Source of the DNA: an uncultured Collinsella sp.
Lineage (GTDB): Bacteria; Actinomycetota; Coriobacteriia; Coriobacteriales; Coriobacteriaceae
Assembly (NCBI GenBank): GCA_900545555.1
Contig: UQZI01000074.1
Location: 1-10,467, forward strand
Direction of reading: 5' to 3'
DNA: 10,467 nucleotides
Shown here in pieces: positions 6,473 to 10,467 of this stretch. The first letter of the stretch is position 1, and each line of letters starts with the position of its first letter. Both the position numbers and the translations under genes were made by a program. The notes beneath the pieces are model-generated. The model was not told where the DNA came from. It ran no database searches and saw nothing but the letters and a program-made list of their open reading frames with translations.

Positions 6473-6958
6473 CTAGTATTCGATGCCTTGGCGGGCTAGG
6501 AGGCCTTCGTCGAAGTAGTGTTTGACGGGGCGCATTTCGGTAACTAGGTCGGCAAGGTCGGCGAGGGGCAGCAGGCCGCGGCCGGTCAGCACGAGCTCCG
6601 TGGTGGTTGGTTTCATCGCGATCAACGCTTCGACATCTTCGCGCGTCACAAAGCCCCGTCGCATGGCCTCGCCAAGTTCATCCAAAATCAGAACGTCGAC
6701 CTGTGATATCTGCTCGCGCGCCAGCTCCATGATCTGTGCAGCACAGGCTTCGGGTGTGTCGCGGTCGGCTTGTACGATGCGTAGCCCCAATCGAGGAGCT
6801 GCGTCATGTTCGGCGCAGTGCAGCTTCTTGGCAAACTGAAGCATGAGTACGTTAAGTCCATAGCCCGTGGCGCGCAGCGCGAGCCCCAGCGCAGCCGTCG
6901 TCTTGCCCTTGCCGTCGCCCGTATAGATTTGTACCTTGCCGACTTCCAGTGATGCCAT
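6473..6958 (-). CDS. cobO: ATP:corrinoid adenosyltransferase (CobA/BtuR family)
   Basis: This 161-residue P-loop enzyme adenosylates the cobalt of corrinoids, in B12 synthesis or salvage. The Walker A-like P-loop is GDGKGKTT (14-21), followed by AALGLALRATGYG, Walker B-type VLILDELGEAM, LVLTGRG, and the family's closing block ADLVTEMRPVKHYFDEGLLARQGIEY-like end, which supports a complete C-terminus. It is shorter than E. coli BtuR (196) because the N-terminal segment and the middle are trimmed, as in anaerobe homologues. AAAGGA (6964-6969, minus) precedes the ATG. No other cobalamin gene or riboswitch is visible nearby. It is divergent from ftsH and convergent with the MATE gene, so it is probably transcribed alone. 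The symbol could equally be cobA or btuR. Confidence 0.92.
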   Translation of the reverse strand: MASLEVGKVQIYTGDGKGKTTAALGLALRATGYGLNVLMLQFAKKLHCAEHDAAPRLGLRIVQADRDTPEACAAQIMELAREQISQVDVLILDELGEAMRRGFVTREDVEALIAMKPTTTELVLTGRGLLPLADLADLVTEMRPVKHYFDEGLLARQGIEY

Positions 6959-7005
6959 CTCTGTCCTTTCGTGCCCGGCGTCGGTTTATCGCCGTCCGGG
7001 TTGGG

Positions 7006-7015
7006 TATTCTAGAA
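7006..7015. promoter_or_regulatory. possible overlapping divergent -10 boxes for ftsH and the adenosyltransferase
   Basis: TATTCT (7006-7011) on the plus strand suits ftsH, and TAGAAT (7012-7007) on the minus strand suits the adenosyltransferase. Both lie in the palindrome TTCTAGAA (7008-7015). No good -35 boxes are seen for either. Confidence 0.28.
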
Positions 7016-7050
7016 AACATTATCAACCCCAGTAGATGGAGTTCAAGCAG

Positions 7051-8943
7051 ATGGAGATGGATGACAATAAACGTAGACGGAATATGATCCTCTACGTGCT
7101 CATCGCCTTCGTCGTCTACCTCGTGCTCTCGACCGTTCTGTTCCCCAACATCGGTCACACGCAGCAGATTACGAAGACCGATTACTCGACGTTTGTCAAA
7201 GCGCTCGATAAGAAGAGCGTCGACAAGGTCGAGTACAACACGGACGATTACACGATTTATTACACCAAGAAGGGCGAGGACGAGAATATCGCCTACAAGA
7301 CGACCGGTGTGCCGAATGACGCTGGCTTTACCGATCGCGTGCTTGAGTCCGGTGCTTCGCTTGAGTCGGTCGTTCCCGATAAGAACTCGGGCCTGATGAC
7401 CTACTACCTGCTCACCCTCATTCTTCCCATGGCGATTTTCTTCCTGATTGGCTGGTGGCTCAACCGCCGCATGAAGAAGGCCATGGGTGATGACGGCCCG
7501 TCGATGAACTTTGGCGGTGGCGGTTTTGGCGGCGGCGGACTGGGTAAGTCCGGCGCGCGCGTGATCGCCTCCAAGGACGTGGGCGTGACCTTTAAGGACG
7601 TCGCCGGCCAGGAAGAGGCCAAGGAGTCTCTCAAGGAGGTCGTTGACTTTCTGGAAAAGCCGCAGCGCTACGAGGAAATCGGCGCCAAGCTGCCGCGCGG
7701 CGCTCTCCTTGTTGGCCCTCCGGGCACCGGTAAGACCCTGCTCGCCAAGGCTGTTGCCGGTGAGGCGGGCGTTCCGTTCTTTAGCATTTCGGGTTCTGAG
7801 TTTGTTGAGATGTTCGTTGGCCGCGGCGCCGCTAAGGTTCGCGATCTGTTTAAGCAGGCCAAGGAAAAGGCCCCGTGCATCGTCTTTATCGATGAGATCG
7901 ATACCATCGGCAAGAAGCGCGATGGCGGTGGCTTTAGCGGCAACGACGAGCGCGAGCAGACGCTCAACCAGCTGCTGACCGAGATGGACGGCTTCGATAA
8001 CCACAAGGGTATCGTTGTGCTTGCCGCAACCAACCGTCCCGACAGCCTCGATCCCGCCCTGTTGCGCCCCGGTCGTTTTGACCGCCGCATCCCCGTTGAG
8101 CTGCCCGACTTGACCGGACGTAAGAACATTCTTGAGCTGCATGCCAAGAGCGTGAAGACGCAGCCGCCGATCGACCTGACCGCGATCGCCCGCGCCACGC
8201 CTGGCGCCTCGGGTGCCGACCTGGCCAACATCATCAACGAGGGCGCCCTGCGCGCCGTCCGCGAGGGTCGCAAGCGCGCGACTCAGGATGACTTTGAGGA
8301 GTCGGTGGAGGTCGTCATCGCCGGCCAGCAGCGTAAGTCCACGGTTCTGTCCGACCACGAGAAACAGGTCGTGTCCTATCACGAGATCGGCCATGCCATC
8401 GTTGCCGCCCGCCAGAAGGGTTCTGCGCCGGTTACGAAGATCACCATCGTGCCGCGTACGAGCGGTGCTCTGGGCTACACCATGCAGGTCGAGGAGGACG
8501 AGCGCTTCTTGACCACGCGCCAGGAGGTGCTCGACAAGCTCGCCGTCTACTGCGGCGGACGTGCTGCCGAGGAGCTCATCTTTGGTGAGATGACGACTGG
8601 CGCGGCCAATGATATCGAGCAGGCCACCAAGCTCGCCCGCAACATGGTGACGCGCTTTGGTATGTCGGAAGAGTTTGGCATGATGGCGCTCGGTACCGTT
8701 CAGAATGCCTACCTCAACCAGGACACGTCGCTCACCTGTGCCCCCGGTACGGCCGAGCGCGTCGACGCGATCGTCGCCAAGCTGATCGAGGACGCACATG
8801 ACCGCGCCCTGCAGATCCTCAAGGAGAACAAGTTTAAGCTCCATGAGCTGGCTCGTTATCTGTACAAGAAGGAGACGATCACGGGCGAGGAGTTCATGAA
8901 TCTCCTCACGCGCGAGAATCCGCTGATGCCAAAGCAGCAGTAA
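7051..8943 (+). CDS. ftsH: ATP-dependent zinc metalloprotease FtsH
   Basis: The 630-residue, membrane-anchored AAA+ protease degrades misfolded and regulatory proteins at the inner face of the membrane. Two transmembrane helices (about 12-31 and 118-138) flank an outside domain of about 85 residues, then a glycine-rich linker (FGGGGFGGGG). The AAA module has Walker A GPPGTGKT (222-229), pore motif FVGRG, Walker B FIDEID (Asp281, Glu282) and the arginine-finger block RPGRFDRR. The protease domain has HEIGH (444-448), which satisfies HExxH though most relatives have HEAGH, and the third zinc ligand Asp521 in AANDIEQ. I chose ATG 7051, preceded by GGAG at 7038-7041; ATGs at 7036 and 7057 are alternatives. 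The gene ends at a strong hairpin (8962-9000). Its length is normal. Confidence 0.96.
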   Translation: MEMDDNKRRRNMILYVLIAFVVYLVLSTVLFPNIGHTQQITKTDYSTFVKALDKKSVDKVEYNTDDYTIYYTKKGEDENIAYKTTGVPNDAGFTDRVLESGASLESVVPDKNSGLMTYYLLTLILPMAIFFLIGWWLNRRMKKAMGDDGPSMNFGGGGFGGGGLGKSGARVIASKDVGVTFKDVAGQEEAKESLKEVVDFLEKPQRYEEIGAKLPRGALLVGPPGTGKTLLAKAVAGEAGVPFFSISGSEFVEMFVGRGAAKVRDLFKQAKEKAPCIVFIDEIDTIGKKRDGGGFSGNDEREQTLNQLLTEMDGFDNHKGIVVLAATNRPDSLDPALLRPGRFDRRIPVELPDLTGRKNILELHAKSVKTQPPIDLTAIARATPGASGADLANIINEGALRAVREGRKRATQDDFEESVEVVIAGQQRKSTVLSDHEKQVVSYHEIGHAIVAARQKGSAPVTKITIVPRTSGALGYTMQVEEDERFLTTRQEVLDKLAVYCGGRAAEELIFGEMTTGAANDIEQATKLARNMVTRFGMSEEFGMMALGTVQNAYLNQDTSLTCAPGTAERVDAIVAKLIEDAHDRALQILKENKFKLHELARYLYKKETITGEEFMNLLTRENPLMPKQQ

Positions 8944-8961
8944 GGCTGCCTGCGCAGTGTC

Positions 8962-9000
8962 GAACGCCCCATTTGAGTGTCCATCTCAAATGGGGCGTTC
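8962..9000 (+). terminator. perfect 16-bp hairpin after ftsH
   Basis: Bases 8962-8977 (starting GAACGCCCC) and 8985-9000 (ending GGGGCGTTC) are exact reverse complements around a 7-base loop. Only TCTGCTT follows, so the T-run is poor, but the stem is long and stable enough to act as a terminator or mRNA-stabilising structure. It ends only 18 bases before the next gene's start, so it may also limit read-through into that gene. Confidence 0.7.
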
Positions 9001-9018
9001 TGCTTGAGGGAGATGCAA

Positions 9019-9480
9019 ATGAAGATCGTGGTGAGTGCCTGCTTGATGGGAGAGAGCTGCAAATATAACGGGCTCGACAATTACCATCGCGCGTTGGTCG
9101 AGGCCTGCGAGCGAACGGGGACCGAGGTTCTCTTGGTGTGCCCCGAGGTTTTTGGTGGCTTGCCCACACCGCGCAAGCCGTCCGAGATTGTGAACGGCGA
9201 AGTCCGTACCTGCGAGGGCACCTCAGTCGATCGCGAGTTTCGCCAGGGTGCTCAGCGCGCGCTCGATATGTGCGAGCAGGCGGGCGGCCCGTCCGAGATC
9301 GTTGCGTGCATTTTGCAGGACCGCAGCCCCTCGTGCGGTACGGGTCACGTCTACGATGGCACCTTTAGCGGTACGCTCACCGCGGGCAACGGCGTTTTTG
9401 TCGACCTGCTGCTGCGCCACGGGTACCGTGTGATTCCGGCTAGCGAGTTCGATCCCAGCATGCTGGAACATTGTCCATAG
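9019..9480 (+). CDS. DUF523/TudS-like Fe-S desulfidase family protein
   Basis: The 153-residue protein is a full-length DUF523 member. Characterised relatives (TudS thiouracil desulfidase) hold a [4Fe-4S] cluster with three cysteines and remove sulfur from thio-nucleobases. Here Cys8 (VSACLMG), Cys41 (CPEVFGGLPTPR) and Cys106 (SPSCGTG) fall at the expected places, with Glu43 close by, so the active-site set looks intact; Cys14 and others are extra. The substrate is not known, since many DUF523 proteins are uncharacterised. The ATG at 9019 is chosen because AGGGAG (9007-9012) is 6 bases ahead; an ATG at 9013 would add Met-Gln. The strong hairpin after ftsH precedes it. Its last 41 bases are overlapped on the other strand by the serine recombinase reading frame, so the right boundary is a likely insertion or assembly edge. 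Confidence 0.85.
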   Translation: MKIVVSACLMGESCKYNGLDNYHRALVEACERTGTEVLLVCPEVFGGLPTPRKPSEIVNGEVRTCEGTSVDREFRQGAQRALDMCEQAGGPSEIVACILQDRSPSCGTGHVYDGTFSGTLTAGNGVFVDLLLRHGYRVIPASEFDPSMLEHCP

Positions 9481-10467
9481 CACTCGAACCCAACACTTCC
9501 TCACGGGTGACCGTTTTGGCATCATCCGTGAAGTTGAAATTGAGTACGACCCGGTCATCAAAGACGTAGACCGAGTTGACAAAGGTATCAATGATCTGCC
9601 GCTGGTGTTCCGTGCTGCCCACGTCACCCTTGCGGAATTTTTCAAGCCAGAACCGAATCCACTCACGGGTCAGGACGGGCTTTTTCAGCTCTTCTTCCAG
9701 AATGCTGGTGTTCAGGGCTTCTTTCCGGGCTTCCAGCTCGTCCAACCGCTGCTTGGTGGTCGGGGTCAGGATGCCCTGTTCAATGGCTTCCAGAAGGTTT
9801 GCCAGCCGCTTCTCTGTGTCCCTGAGCTGGTCTTTCAGGACAGGCAGCCGGGTGTTCTCCTTCTGCTGGGCTTCCATGACCAAATCTATCAGCTGTTCGA
9901 TGATTTCATCGCTGAAAATCACCTTGATGGCAGTGTCCACCACGAACCGCTCCAGAGGCTCCTTGCGGATGGCTTTCAGGTCGCAGTGCGCCTTGCCGTG
10001 GCGTTTGGCGTTGCCGCACTTGTAGTAATAGTAGGTGTTTCCCATGTGGCTGGTGCCGCTTTCGCCGCCCATCAGGGTGCCGCACTTGCCACAGAACAGC
10101 TTGGTCGTCAGCAGATAGCTCACATCCTCTTTTGCAGGCCGACCGTGGGCGATCTTGTTTTGCTCGAAACGCTGCTGCACCCGGTCGAACAAGTCCTTGT
10201 CAACAATGGCCGGAATGCCGCCCGGCGTCACGATGTCCTTGTAGCGGTATTCGCCGATGTAGCGGCGGTTGCGGAAGATCTGGAAGAAGCTGTTCTTCAC
10301 GAACGGCTTCCCGGTGCGGGTACGCAGGCCGCGCTCGTTCAGGGAGGCGGCAATCTTCTCAGCCGGTTCGCCATCGGCATACCGGGTGAAGATCTCCTGC
10401 ACGATGGGAGCTGTCTCCGGGTCGATATGGTACAGCCTGTCCTCCTTGCCAATGGTGAAGCCCAGCG
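9440..10467 (-). CDS. large serine recombinase, C-terminal portion (5' end outside window)
   Basis: The frame enters from the right edge and ends at 9440, giving 341 residues of a site-specific recombinase that moves integrative elements or prophages. The recombinase domain is visible (residues about 1-105, with IDPETAPIVQEIFTRYADG and RNRRYIGEYRY). It is followed by a zinc-ribbon domain (CGKCG, then YYYYKCG and AHC) and a long Glu/Lys/Leu-rich coiled-coil segment (LPVLKDQLRDTEKRLANLL), the usual order in large serine recombinases. The catalytic N-terminal domain with its serine lies off the window. The last residues read antisense through the DUF523 stop, so the native C-terminus was probably replaced at the element edge. 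Its style resembles Clostridia gut elements, not the genes to the left. Confidence 0.9.
   Translation of the reverse strand, partial: LGFTIGKEDRLYHIDPETAPIVQEIFTRYADGEPAEKIAASLNERGLRTRTGKPFVKNSFFQIFRNRRYIGEYRYKDIVTPGGIPAIVDKDLFDRVQQRFEQNKIAHGRPAKEDVSYLLTTKLFCGKCGTLMGGESGTSHMGNTYYYYKCGNAKRHGKAHCDLKAIRKEPLERFVVDTAIKVIFSDEIIEQLIDLVMEAQQKENTRLPVLKDQLRDTEKRLANLLEAIEQGILTPTTKQRLDELEARKEALNTSILEEELKKPVLTREWIRFWLEKFRKGDVGSTEHQRQIIDTFVNSVYVFDDRVVLNFNFTDDAKTVTREEVLGSSAMDNVPACWDRTR
9477..9510. mobile_element. candidate boundary of an integrative element at the DUF523 3' end
   Basis: The recombinase gene closes directly on the DUF523 stop, and large serine recombinases are normally encoded next to their own attachment site. 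The edge therefore probably lies near 9477-9510. The other end of the element and its duplicated core are outside the window, so no attachment sequence can be named. Confidence 0.4.

Noticed and set aside
7510..7545. GGC/GGT-rich run resembling a short tandem repeat
   Set aside because: It encodes the glycine-rich linker after the second FtsH transmembrane helix, a common feature of the family.
6688..8844. Very long minus-strand open frame opposite ftsH (about 718 codons)
   Set aside because: It is antisense to a clear FtsH and overlaps the adenosyltransferase; its composition is the mirror of GC-rich codon bias, with no recognisable motif.
9481..9493. tRNA T-loop-like string (GGTTCGAGT on the minus strand) near the recombinase end
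   Set aside because: No acceptor stem, anticodon arm or CCA could be folded around it; it lies in the recombinase reading frame.

Overview
The right-hand four fifths of the window (about 1.35-9.48 kb) is a coherent, GC-rich bacterial chromosome segment. Codon choice (GAG over GAA, GGC, CGC), compact gene packing and the gene set (phi3T-type thymidylate synthase with DHFR, anaerobe-type corrinoid adenosyltransferase, Fe-S desulfidase families, a DUF134-NifX regulator) suggest a strictly anaerobic gut actinobacterium, probably Coriobacteriia and Collinsella-like. That assignment is inference from sequence style and was not tested by a search. Both ends look foreign to it.

Layout. Bases 1-1350, minus strand: a class I SAM methyltransferase running off the left edge and the C-terminal half of a FecE/BtuD-type ABC ATPase. 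This block prefers GAA for glutamate, unlike the rest. The ATPase half is joined in frame, near 1336-1369, to the N-terminal ~100 residues of an L-cysteine desulfidase (CdsB/YhaM family). Next, minus strand, 1656-2408: a DUF134 helix-turn-helix protein fused to a NifX/NifB-like cofactor-binding domain. Its stop overlaps the cdsB start by ATGA, and a near-perfect ribosome binding site lies inside it just ahead of the NifX domain. Bases 2409-2574 are a divergent regulatory region with three CATATG-centred sites. Plus strand, 2575-6450: thymidylate synthase, dihydrofolate reductase, a TrmH/SpoU rRNA methyltransferase and a MATE exporter. Minus strand, 6473-6958: a corrinoid adenosyltransferase, divergent from ftsH (7051-8943). 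A perfect 16-bp hairpin separates ftsH from a DUF523/TudS-like protein (9019-9480). From 9440 to the right edge, minus strand, lies the C-terminal part of a large serine recombinase whose last codons run antisense into the DUF523 gene.

How the genes work together. thyA and dfr form a two-gene thymidylate/folate cycle: ThyA makes dihydrofolate and DHFR regenerates tetrahydrofolate. The DUF134-NifX protein and CdsB look like one translationally coupled unit, plausibly metal- or Fe-S-responsive and autoregulated through the CATATG sites. This is the least ordinary part of the window. CdsB and the DUF523/TudS protein both belong to families that use a three-Cys [4Fe-4S] cluster to remove sulfur. 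The serine recombinase indicates that an integrative element begins at the right edge. The left junction makes a fused ORF that can be neither a working desulfidase nor a working ATPase, so it is either a real rearrangement or, more likely, an assembly chimera.
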